64,000 nt of DNA from Manihot esculenta (lineage: Eukaryota > Streptophyta > Magnoliopsida > Malpighiales > Euphorbiaceae), in NCBI RefSeq assembly GCF_001659605.2, contig NC_035174.2, positions 1,056,389 through 1,120,388 on the forward strand, in the 5' to 3' direction. The translations under genes and the position numbers were made by a program. The notes beneath the pieces were generated by a model. It did not search any database. It was given only the letters and a program-made list of their open reading frames with translations, and was not told where the DNA came from. Shown here in pieces: positions 33,596 through 43,540 of the stretch (position 1 is its first letter; each line of letters starts with the position of its first letter).

Positions 33596-35739
33596 TTGCG
33601 AATGCTTTAATGTTGTCATATGATGAGAACCAGATGAGATAGTTATTATCTCCTCATAGAAAAACCATGTAGCATTTGCCCTGTATAATTGATTTATTCC
33701 TTGGAGGAAAATCAATGGAAGTTGTTGATAATTTTCTATGTTTGAAAGTTGAATCTGTTTGAGAAATCTGTGTGGATGTATCACACGTGTGTAGGAAAAT
33801 GGCATCAAAAACTGAATACTGTTCGATTTTGAAACACTAAATATAATTATTTGATTTCCATAGGGGATTTAAGAATTGTTAATGTATTTTTTGGCGATTG
33901 GTGGGAAATATAGGATCATCAATTGAAAGTTTTTACATCCATTTAGGTTGTTATATACTTGTATTACAGTTACCGTTGTAAATAGTAAAAGGGTGAAGGC
34001 AATTGGAACTCCAATGGAAAGAGAGTACTTCGTTATCCCAGGCCACATTGGGGGCAACAACCTTCTAATAATTTTGGTTTCTCATTTTACTAACCTTTTA
34101 GTAATATTGGTAGATCTACTATCAGCGCCTTAAATGAGCTAAATCTTCCCATTGTTTTCTCAAATAATCCAAGTTGTGCATCCCATGATTCTTCCATTTC
34201 TGCGCTGGTTCTCACACTTATCAATTGTTCAGCGAGTCTAAAAAGGCAGTACTTCATCTTCAATCTTGGTCTTGTTACAGAAAACTTGTTTCTTCCCAGA
34301 ATCTTCAGTCCACATGCACTTTGGTATCTAAGGTGAGAGACCAGCATAACCCCATTCAAACACAACTCCTTGATCAGATCTTGCAAGATAATCTTCTTCT
34401 TTAGCTCCTATGATAAGCTCTCTTCTGCTTGAGGCAATGAGATTGAAATTTGCACGAATAAAGTACTTCCAATAACCTGAATAATGTGAACTGACTAAGC
34501 AGTGATGCTGAATCACATGGTTTAATGAGTGAAGGCTTGCTAAATTGGAAAGCAAAAAGAAAAAGTAATTTTCTATAATACTTCAAGCATTGCTGATGGA
34601 ATATCTTTTTCTATAATGCTTCAAAGATTGCTAATGGTGCTTGAACATGCAGGTGGATAATTCTCTTACTATGTCTTCATGTTTTAAATCCCTGTTCCTG
34701 ATTAACTTCCTCTCTGATACTGAGGAAAACAAGTGGCGACGAGGGGAATTTCAATTAAAATATATTTATGAATCCAAAGAGAGATTTGTTAAAAGGCTGA
34801 CGAGCCAGCTAAATTTAGAGGGCATGCTGTTTTAGGCATGAGGCCAATAGCATTCACACTTGGTTTATTCATCAACTTAAGCTTTGTAAGAGTCAGGAAT
34901 ACGGATCATCTTTGGGGAAAATTTTGATGGAACCCGAATCAAAATGATGCAAAGTCCTACATGATAAGAAGTGGAAGAGAAGCAAGGCTTTTCCCTAGAA
35001 GAATATTGGCTGATTTATGCTGTGAAAGGCAGGTTTGCTGAGCTAACTTTAGCTGTATTCGTTACCCTAACCATTTGGCGATTTATTAAACAATGGACAG
35101 AAAATGAATGACTGATATGATCTCATGTGACTTATCACATGAGAAATTAAGTTTAATATTTGGAGGGACTGTACAGAAGTCAGAGAAATATAATACTCAA
35201 TTCAGTATCACATGATCAGTTGCTTCCAAGTTCCAACCTATTAAAGAATAAAAGGACAATCACTAAAATATTGATAAAATTAAGGAATAAATCTCCATAG
35301 AATATGTCATAAGGAAAACTTGTTACAGGGACAGACATCAATCAAGTAATAAATTTCTATCATTTTAAGCATGCATTATAACTGAATTCATTTTGACCTG
35401 CTGTGAAATTTTTTACTTTCCTCTGCCTGAATTCCTTTCCATAATCTGTGTTTAGGGATACCCTTTTCCAATTATTGCTGATTCTGTTGGATTGTTCTCA
35501 GATCTACCCCTTTTAACAGTAAATTAAGTTTGGTTACTGTAAAGCTCTGGGTTATTTGTCTGTAGTGTCCTAACAAAGTCTATTGGGAATGTTAAGTAGC
35601 TTCTATATGTTACTCCTTGAGTAGACTTGAGTGCAAACTATATCTAAATAACATGCGCTGCCACCTTCCTTGATAAGATATCATCATATGTCCTGCCTCC
35701 AAAATATTACTGGTTTCTTCTTCTTTCCATCAGAACAAC
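33596..35739. other. Spacer downstream of LIP2; unrecognised protein-like stretch on minus strand
   Basis: Contains the LIP2 3' UTR. On the minus strand, 34555-34328 and 34386-34090 form two overlapping open frames with balanced composition (YFIRANFNLIASSRRELIIG, then SVTRPRLKMKYCLFRLAEQL and SAEMEESWDAQLGLFEKTMG). They could be one decayed exon with a frameshift near 34380, but I recognise no family. The rest is AT-rich without features. Confidence 0.3.
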
Positions 35740-36009
35740 ATGAGAACCACTAGAACTTTGGTTGTTCTTTTTGCCTTGATTCTTATTCATATTCTCATGT
35801 CTTCTCTACTATCTCTCCACCATGAGAGAGAGATCCACTCAGATAGCAGAAATCAACCAAGGAGACTGCTAGTGTCTGTCTCCTTATCTTCATCAAATGA
35901 AGCCAATTTAAATGGAGCTATTAAAGATCCCCAGAAGGCTTTGGAGACAAGTTTGAGGAAGGCACCACCAAGCCTTTCAAACCCTACCCAGAACAAGCAA
36001 CATCAATAG
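35740..36009 (+). CDS. Small secreted peptide precursor, CLE-like
   Basis: 89 codons, single exon. Residues 7-26 form a strong hydrophobic signal peptide (LVVLFALILIHILMSSLLSL) after a basic MRTTRT start. The middle is variable, Ser/Asn-rich and carries a basic PRR. The C-terminus has KAPPSLSNPTQN at 74-85, followed by only KQHQ. This aligns with the 12-residue CLE consensus R-x-V-P-S-G-P-N-P-x-H-N at Pro4, Ser5, Asn8, Pro9 and Asn12. The Gly6 and Pro7 positions are Leu and Ser, which is unusual. CLE peptides are cut out, hydroxylated and perceived by LRR receptor kinases in meristem and vascular signalling (family knowledge). Secreted small precursor: confident. CLE membership: plausible, not proven. 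Another secreted peptide family is the alternative. Confidence 0.55.
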   Translation: MRTTRTLVVLFALILIHILMSSLLSLHHEREIHSDSRNQPRRLLVSVSLSSSNEANLNGAIKDPQKALETSLRKAPPSLSNPTQNKQHQ

Positions 36010-37557
36010 TATTTCTGTAGAGATCACAAAAAGAAAGAGAAACTCATTCTCTTTCCAAATTTTTGCAGTTCTTTTTTTTTCTTCCTTATAGGTAGAACAA
36101 TTTCATCCTATGCAGCTCTTATTTGTTGTTTTTGTTTTTACCTTTGCATGTTATGGATCTGTAATTTACCGCTCCTAGTTTTCCTCCAAGTCTCTGTCTT
36201 CATAGTAAGTTAGGGAGGACATTGAAGCTGTATGTATGGGAACCCTGTAAAGATTATGTTAGAGATATAATCAGTTATTCTAAAAAATTCATCAGTTTCT
36301 TGTCACTTGTCAGTAATTCCAAGGCTATAACTGTAGACTGATTATTACACCCTTCTTCTTTCTGCCTTGGAACTAATTTTCTTTCTCTGATTAGTTTTTT
36401 CAGAAAACGGAAATTCCCTCTTGTACTTTATTATTTTTTTCATATGACCTCATTGAAGAGCAAGGCAGTGATGTATGCTTTAAATTATTTTGGCAACAAA
36501 ACAGATAGAGGGCTGCATATGTTAAATCTTCAAGATTTTTTTGCCTCTTTAGAGTGTCCATGTTCTCAAGTGCATCATCTTACTCACCAATTTCATTTTC
36601 TCCTATTTCAGGTATTTTCTATTTAATTTATAGAGCATGACATCTTGACTGCTTTTATGAAGGCTCTGTTTGGGAGAGGGAAAATGGGAGGTAAACGAAG
36701 TGAACTAAGATGTGGGCTTGCATGGTTAGAAACAAACTTGTGGTTCACTTGTTCCTTTCCCTCTTTTTCATTTCTCCCCATTTCCTGCCCTCTCACAAAC
36801 AAATTGAACTATTGACATGCTCTTAACTTCTGACCCTGATAGACAAATACTGATTTTATCATCTCCTCAGATTAAACTGGACTAATTTATCACCATGTGT
36901 GTGCCTTTGCACCCAAATCTAATCAACTGCCATTTTCAAAATGATCCTTGAGAATTTGACCTCATGTGGCATAACCAGAAATGTTAACCATGACTTCTTA
37001 CCCTTGATGAACGGTTGAACACAATTGTATTTTCAAAATTAAGAGTACACTTGAGTTTTAACAACTTGAATCTATTCATTTGAATTGAATTCTCATTCCA
37101 AAGGGAGGGTAAGTGTTAATTGGGATTAATGAGTTTAGGATTTACGCTAGCATATTCCACCAATGTGAGACATGAAAAATGATGCTTCTTTTACAAAATT
37201 GTTCAAGGCTGCAGATGAAACACAACTGTAAACAACAGGAGTCCTTTTGGAAATTTAATTATAGCTGTTTGCATTTACTCCATCAAGGACAATTATTGAG
37301 TGGAAAAATGGGACCATTGCAGTTTTCCTACTATCTTTCTAGTCTTTTGAAAGAGACTTGGAAGATGAAGATTACTTCTCATTTTTTGGTTTTAAGTAAT
37401 TTTTTCTGACAAATGATAGTCAGGTCCTCTGAATCAGTGAATTGTCTATAAGCTACTCTAGATAAGGATACTAATTAATTACAACCCAACTCCTCCTCCC
37501 CCATTTTTTCGCAAATATCTTCTCCTGCTTACTTTTCCTTCGACTCTGTGAATCTAA
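36010..37557. other. Spacer between peptide gene and receptor kinase
   Basis: Holds the peptide gene 3' UTR and the promoter of the receptor kinase. A TC-rich, AT-poor block (TCTTCTCCTGCTTACTTTTC) lies just before the kinase ATG. No gene seen. Confidence 0.5.
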
Positions 37558-39939
37558 ATGGTTCTGCAAATGACTGTTCCCATATGTTGTCGTGTCCTAA
37601 TAGCAACAATTCTGTTGCTTTTTTCATCGGTTGCTCAAACTGTTGGAAATTTTCCTGTGGGTTCAGCACTTACTGCAGTTGTTGGGGCCTCCCAATGGCT
37701 TTCTCCTTCTGGGGATTTTGCATTTGGGTTTAAACAGCTTGAAAACAAGGATTTCTTTCTACTCTCCATCTGGTGTGAGAATATTCCTGAGAAAACCGTT
37801 GTTTGGTATGCAAATGGAGATAATCCTGCTCCAACTGGATCAAAGGTAGAGTTGACTGCTGATCACGGACTTGTCCTTAGAAATCCTCTAGGTGAACAAA
37901 TTTGGAGCTCTAATATCACTGATGGCCTAGTTTCCCAAGGTGTTATGAGAGATACTGGCAACTTTGTGCTTCAAAATGCTAGTTCTGATGAGTTATGGCA
38001 GAGCTTTGACCATCCTACGGACACAATATTACCTACTCAACAAATTGAGATTGGTGGAGTTCTCATTTCTAGACTAACAGAGACAAACTTCTCACAGGGA
38101 AGGTTCCAGTTGCGTTTGCAAGAAGACGGAAATCTTCTGCTTAATCCCATAAATTTGGAGACCCAATATGCTTATGATGCATACTACGTTAGCAGAACAT
38201 CTGATACGAGAAATTCTTCAAATTCTGGTTATGCATTTGGTTTTAGCGATTCAGGCGCTTTGTACATATTGAAAAGGAATGGTGATGCTATACTTCTTAC
38301 AACAGCGACTCAATCGGCTGCAGACTTTTACCGGAGAGCAACTCTCAATTTTGATGGTGTTTTCGCTCAGTATTCTTATCCAAAAAGATCCATGGGAAGT
38401 GCAAATTGGACCGTTATTTGGGCTGAACCGGAAAATATTTGCACTGTAATTAATGGAACTTTGGGGAGTGGAGCTTGCGGATACAACAGTATATGTAGCC
38501 TTGATGAAAGGAGGAGGCCAGCCTGTGCCTGCCCAGAAGGGTTTTCTTTGCTTAATCTGGAAGACGAGTATGGAAGCTGCAAACCAGATTATGAAGTAGG
38601 CTGTGAAGAAGATTGGCTTGGTCCCATGGAAGATTCGGTTGATTTTGTTGTGCTTAACAACACCGATTGGCCTTCTTCTGATTATGAGCTGCTCAGGCCT
38701 TACAGGGAGGAGGAATGCAGAAATTCTTGTTTGCATGATTGTCTGTGTGCAGTTGCAATTTTTAGGGGCAGTAGCTGCTGGAAGAAGAAGCTACCCCTCT
38801 CGAATGGAAGATTCGATAGAAGTATTGAAGGGAAGGCTTTTGTCAAAATTAAGAAAGACTATTCTCTTACAGGAAAGAGGAAAAGCTGGAGGATTGTAGT
38901 AGTCATCACAGTGTGTGTTCTCTTGGGTAGCTCTATGTTTATCAACTTGGTGCTTTGTCTCAGGTATTTCTTCTACCTGAAGAAACGCAGAGAAAATGGC
39001 CAGGGACGAATCTCTGTGGAAACAAGTGTGCATTGTTTTACATACAAAGAGCTTGCAAGAGCTACGAATGATTTCAAGCAAGAACTAGGAAGAGGGGCAT
39101 TTGGTGTTGTTTACAAGGGAGTTATGCAAATAGGATCCGTTAGTGCAATTGCTGTCAAAGAACTGGACAACATGGTTCAAGATGGTGAGAGAGAATTCAA
39201 CACTGAAGTACATGTTATTGGGCGGACACAGCACAAGAATTTGGTACGATTGATAGGATTTTGTGACGAGGGACATCACCGATTGCTGGTGTATGAATAT
39301 TTGAGCAATGGCACCTTAGCACAAATGATCTTCGAGAAATCAAAGCCTAGTTGGAGCCGAAGAACTGAAATGGCCACAGGGATTGCAAGTGGACTTCTGT
39401 ACCTGCATGAAGAATGCGGCAACACCCCTATCATTCATTGTGATATAAAGCCTCAGAATATACTAATTGATGATAATGGTAATCCTCGAATATCAGACTT
39501 TGGATTGGCAAAACTTTTGAGGATGGATCAGAGCCAAACTTCGACGGTGATTAGAGGAACAAGAGGATACATTGCGCCAGAATGGTTTAAGAGAACACCC
39601 ATCACTGTGAAAGTTGATGTGTATAGCTATGGTGTCATGTTGCTGGAAATTGTGTATTGTCGAAGACATGTTTATGTTGAAACTGATGGGGAGGAGGCAA
39701 TTCTGATTGATTTGGCTTATGATTGCTATAGGGAAGGAACAGTTCATATCTTGGTTGAAGATGATGCTGATGCCATGAATGACCTAGAAAAACTAGAGAG
39801 GCTTGTGAAGATTGCCATTTGGTGTGTGCAAGAGGATCCATCTCTTAGACCAAGCATGAAGAAGGTGTTGCAGATGGTTGAAGGAGTTGTTGAAGTTCCT
39901 GTTCCCCCAAATCCTCATTGGTTTAGTGCTGATTATTGA
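37558..39939 (+). CDS. G-type lectin S-receptor-like Ser/Thr kinase (LECRK/RLK1 type), copy 1
   Basis: An intronless 793-codon gene. A signal peptide (residues 1-27) is followed by a bulb-type mannose-binding lectin domain (about 32-165, with WQSFDHPTDTILPTQ). Next come an EGF-like cysteine region (ENICTV...GACGYNSIC...CACPEGF, about 291-345) and a PAN-like cysteine region (CEEDWLG...CRNSCLHDCLCAVAIF, about 348-425). One membrane helix (about 443-470) precedes a cytoplasmic kinase. Kinase motifs are GRGAFGVVYKG (from 511), Lys534 in AIAVKEL, HCDIKPQN with Asp629, DFGLAK with Asp647 and GTRGYIAPEW. The catalytic loop has Cys rather than Arg before Asp, so it is a non-RD kinase, a class common among immune receptors. 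It is a tandem paralogue of 41132-43540. Plasma-membrane sensing of microbial or wound signals is inferred; the ligand is unknown. Confidence 0.95.
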   Translation: MVLQMTVPICCRVLIATILLLFSSVAQTVGNFPVGSALTAVVGASQWLSPSGDFAFGFKQLENKDFFLLSIWCENIPEKTVVWYANGDNPAPTGSKVELTADHGLVLRNPLGEQIWSSNITDGLVSQGVMRDTGNFVLQNASSDELWQSFDHPTDTILPTQQIEIGGVLISRLTETNFSQGRFQLRLQEDGNLLLNPINLETQYAYDAYYVSRTSDTRNSSNSGYAFGFSDSGALYILKRNGDAILLTTATQSAADFYRRATLNFDGVFAQYSYPKRSMGSANWTVIWAEPENICTVINGTLGSGACGYNSICSLDERRRPACACPEGFSLLNLEDEYGSCKPDYEVGCEEDWLGPMEDSVDFVVLNNTDWPSSDYELLRPYREEECRNSCLHDCLCAVAIFRGSSCWKKKLPLSNGRFDRSIEGKAFVKIKKDYSLTGKRKSWRIVVVITVCVLLGSSMFINLVLCLRYFFYLKKRRENGQGRISVETSVHCFTYKELARATNDFKQELGRGAFGVVYKGVMQIGSVSAIAVKELDNMVQDGEREFNTEVHVIGRTQHKNLVRLIGFCDEGHHRLLVYEYLSNGTLAQMIFEKSKPSWSRRTEMATGIASGLLYLHEECGNTPIIHCDIKPQNILIDDNGNPRISDFGLAKLLRMDQSQTSTVIRGTRGYIAPEWFKRTPITVKVDVYSYGVMLLEIVYCRRHVYVETDGEEAILIDLAYDCYREGTVHILVEDDADAMNDLEKLERLVKIAIWCVQEDPSLRPSMKKVLQMVEGVVEVPVPPNPHWFSADY

Positions 39940-41131
39940 AACCTTCTGCTATGGCTTTTTGCAACTTCATGTCATTTTATTTTAGAGTGTAATCCTTGTG
40001 CTGTATTTTGTGCGGGTGCAAATAAGAATTTAGTAAAATTACACCCAATACTTACATTCAGGTTAAGATTAAGCATGCAGGCCAAGAGCCATAAACCATC
40101 TGGCGGAATTCTAAATTTTATTTGATCTTTCAATTAGGACAGTGGATTGAGATTAAACAGTTGTAATTTAATTCTCAGATTCAAATGTTTTGATTATCCC
40201 ATTTGAAAATTTTTTATTACTTAATTCTTCCTTATTTTTAAAATATCTATTTATTTTATAAAATCAAACTCTTTGTTCTAGTTCAAAATCATTATGGATA
40301 TTAAAATTCATTCATTATAATTAAGTAATACTTTAATTTGAACTTTTGATTCCATCATATTACATTAGGGTGTAGCAAACATAGTCTAACTTATATTTTA
40401 CAAATTTAAACTTTACAAAATACTTAAATTCAATTTTTTAAAAATAGAATAATATTAATTTTTTACTTTTATTTAATGAATTATTAATATAAACTGGATT
40501 CAGTACTCAATTTAAATAACTGGAAGTCGACATGAATTTATTAAGAATATTAATGTGTAAAATTCAGTTAAATAAATTCCACTCGTTTTATTTGCTCTTT
40601 CCTTCTCAATCCTCCCTCCTTGTGGTGTTATTGATTTAGCTGGTCTAAGTCAGTCTTCCTTCACTTCTGAGATGAATTTCCACAACTTCATTTTCCTTTT
40701 CAAACGTCTCACTCACGCCAACCCAACCAAACACGACGCTCACGCTCCCACCCAAAAACAAGAAAAATCACATCAATATTTAAATTATATTTATTTCTTT
40801 ATAAATAAGAATATATATTCATTAATTGTTTAAATTAGAAAAATTCTCTACTTTTAAAATTTATTGCAATTATTGAAACTAAAGTAATTCTAATAAAATT
40901 AAATTAAAATTGCACATTTCATTTCAAAAGGTCAGTAGTGGAGAAAATTTGACAAAACAACAAATTCAATTTTTTCAGCTCATATGAAAGTCTCCTGCAT
41001 CCTAGCTAGACCGGAGCCCATCAAAGTGATGGAAAAACATGCCAAGTGTTTCGCGGGTTCCACCGATTGCGTACCCTACTTCTATAATTGTTGGATACCG
41101 TTTGGTTTCCGAGAAAATTTTAGTTAGTGTC
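39940..41131. other. Spacer between the two receptor kinases
   Basis: Copy 1 3' UTR, then AT-rich DNA, then the copy 2 promoter. No gene or repeat seen. Confidence 0.5.
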
Positions 41132-43540
41132 ATGGCTTTTCTGCCACCATTTTTCATCTGCTTTTTGTTTCCCCTCCTGCTGGCACAGCCCTTTTCAGCC
41201 ACTGTGCAGACCTACCAAAATATTTCCTTAGGCTCATCTCTCACTGCAATGAATGACGACACATCCTGGCCATCGCCATCTGGTGAATTTGCATTCGGTT
41301 TTCAGAAAATTGAAAATGGTTGCTTCTTACTAGCCATCTGGTTCGACATGATACCTGAAAAGACCATTATTTGGTCTGCCAACAGGAATAATCCAGTGAA
41401 GAGAGGCTCCAAAGTTACGCTTACTGGAGACGGCCGATTAGTGCTTAATGACCGAACTAGCAAATTCATATGGGAGGCTGATACTGCCGGCCGCAGACCC
41501 CATTTTGCAGCCATGCTCGACAATGGAAACTTGGTTCTTGCAAACTATGATTCAAACAATTTGTGGGAGAGCTTTAGCTATCCAACTGACACTCTATTGC
41601 CCACACAAAGTTTAAGCCAAGGCAGCAAACTCATTGCTCGTTACTCAAGCAAGGATTACTCGACTGGAAGATTTGTACTTGAATTACACTCTGATGGCAA
41701 TCTCAAACTCTGTACCACAGCTTTTCCACTTGATTATGCTGATTCTGTCTATTGGTCATCGAATACAGATGGCAGTGGCTTTCGGATGATCTTCAACCAG
41801 TCTGGTGAAATTTACCTTGAAGCGAAAAACAAAAGCATACTTGTGATGTTCTCCCAAAATGTACCTTCAACTCAAGACTTCTATCATAGAGCCATTCTTG
41901 AATTGGATGGAGTTTTCAGGCATTATGTGTACCCGAAACAGCCGAGTCTTCATGACTCCGTGTGGCCTATGAAGTGGTCTCCTGTGTCATTCTCACCGCC
42001 AAACATCTGCTTGCAACTTACAGAAAATACAGGCAGTGGAGCTTGTGGATTGAACAGCTATTGCATTCTTGGAGATGATCACAGATCAAATTGCAAATGT
42101 CCACCAGGTTATACATTTTTGGATCAAGATGATGTCATGAAGGGATGCAAACAGGACTTTGTTTCACAGAATTGTGAAGAGGCATCACAAGCAGAGGATC
42201 TTTTTTATTTGGAAGCAAAGGAGAATACAGACTGGCCAACGTCTGATTATGAACACTTTATGATGGTAAGTGAGGATTGGTGCAGGAAGGCTTGCTTGAG
42301 TGATTGTTTTTGCGCTGTCGCCATTTTCAGAAATGGGGAATGTTGGAAGAAGAGAATTCCTTTATCAAATGGCAGGGCCGATTCCAGCGTTGGAGGGAAA
42401 GCGCTTATAAAAGTAAGGAGAGATAACTCAAGTTTTCAGCCTGATTCATCGAGAAACGGCCACCGCTCAGCTTTACTCATCATTGTCTCACTGTTATTTA
42501 GTAGTTCAGTGTCTCTTAACTTTCTGCAACTTCTAGGAGCTTTCTTGGCTGTGTTCTGCTTTGGTTATGGGAAAACAAAGAAGATACAGTCAGAGACAAC
42601 TATGCAAGGGATAAATCTGCAAAGTTTCACTTATAGTGAATTAGAAAAGGCCACAGACAAATTCAAGGAAGAAATTGGTAGGGGTGGTTTTGCAACAGTT
42701 TATAAAGGACTTCTAGCGTTTGACAATGGAACTGTTGTTGCAGTTAAGAATCTGGACACTATGATGAGAGAAAATAAGAAGGAATTTGAAACAGAAGTGA
42801 GGGCAATCGGCAGAACAAATCATAAGAATCTAGTGCAACTAATAGGATTATGCAATGAAGGAGAACATCGACTTCTGGTATATGAATTCGTAAGCAATGG
42901 CAATTTAGCAAATTTCCTATTTGGAAATTCAAGACCCAGTTGGTACAAAAGAATGAAAATTGCATTTGGGATTGCAAGAGGACTCTTCTACCTGCATGAA
43001 GAATGCAGCACTCAGATCATACACTGCGATATCAAACCTCAAAACATTCTTCTTGATGACTCATTTACTGCAAGAATTTCTGATTTTGGACTGGCCAAGC
43101 TTTTGAAGGCAGAGCAGACTAGAACTTCCACTGCAATTAGGGGAACCAAAGGTTATGTAGCCCCGGAATGGTTCAAGAACCTGCCTGTTACCGTCAAGGT
43201 TGATGTGTACAGTTTTGGAATTCTGCTGCTAGAGCTTATCAGCTGCAGGAAAAATTTTGAACCAGAGGTAGAGGATGAAAATCAGATGATACTGGCAGAT
43301 TGGTCCTGTGATTGCTACAAGGAAGGGGAAGTGGAGCTGCTGATACAGAACGATGAGGAGGCAATGCAAGATATCAAGAGAGTGGAGAAGTTTGTGATGA
43401 TTGCAATCTGGTGCATTCAGGAGGATCCATCACTAAGACCTACTATGAAGAAAGTCACGCAAATGCTTGAAGGAGCTGTGGAAGTTTCTGTTCCTCCAGA
43501 TCCATCATCTTTTATTAGTTCAGTTGGATCCTTTTTGTGA
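41132..43540 (+). CDS. G-type lectin S-receptor-like Ser/Thr kinase (LECRK/RLK1 type), copy 2
   Basis: An intronless gene of 802 codons from the chosen ATG at 41132. The frame is open upstream to an ATG at 41039, but only the 41132 start puts the hydrophobic signal peptide (MAFLPPFFICFLFPLLLAQP) at the N-terminus. Domain order matches copy 1: lectin (SWPSPSGEFAFGF, WESFSYPTDTLLPTQ), EGF-like (GACGLNSYC), PAN-like (CRKACLSDCFCAVAIF), membrane helix about 446-478, kinase from about 511. Kinase motifs are GRGGFATVYKG, Lys539 in VAVKNL, HCDIKPQN (Asp633), DFGLAKLL (Asp651) and GTKGYVAPEW. It is also non-RD. The pair arose by tandem duplication; divergence is strongest in the lectin and juxtamembrane parts, as expected for ligand-sensing genes. 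Confidence 0.95.
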   Translation: MAFLPPFFICFLFPLLLAQPFSATVQTYQNISLGSSLTAMNDDTSWPSPSGEFAFGFQKIENGCFLLAIWFDMIPEKTIIWSANRNNPVKRGSKVTLTGDGRLVLNDRTSKFIWEADTAGRRPHFAAMLDNGNLVLANYDSNNLWESFSYPTDTLLPTQSLSQGSKLIARYSSKDYSTGRFVLELHSDGNLKLCTTAFPLDYADSVYWSSNTDGSGFRMIFNQSGEIYLEAKNKSILVMFSQNVPSTQDFYHRAILELDGVFRHYVYPKQPSLHDSVWPMKWSPVSFSPPNICLQLTENTGSGACGLNSYCILGDDHRSNCKCPPGYTFLDQDDVMKGCKQDFVSQNCEEASQAEDLFYLEAKENTDWPTSDYEHFMMVSEDWCRKACLSDCFCAVAIFRNGECWKKRIPLSNGRADSSVGGKALIKVRRDNSSFQPDSSRNGHRSALLIIVSLLFSSSVSLNFLQLLGAFLAVFCFGYGKTKKIQSETTMQGINLQSFTYSELEKATDKFKEEIGRGGFATVYKGLLAFDNGTVVAVKNLDTMMRENKKEFETEVRAIGRTNHKNLVQLIGLCNEGEHRLLVYEFVSNGNLANFLFGNSRPSWYKRMKIAFGIARGLFYLHEECSTQIIHCDIKPQNILLDDSFTARISDFGLAKLLKAEQTRTSTAIRGTKGYVAPEWFKNLPVTVKVDVYSFGILLLELISCRKNFEPEVEDENQMILADWSCDCYKEGEVELLIQNDEEAMQDIKRVEKFVMIAIWCIQEDPSLRPTMKKVTQMLEGAVEVSVPPDPSSFISSVGSFL

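Noticed and set aside
41039..41131. Longer N-terminus for receptor kinase copy 2 starting at 41039
   Set aside because: The extra 31 residues would bury the signal peptide; the ATG at 41132 gives a normal secretory start as in copy 1.
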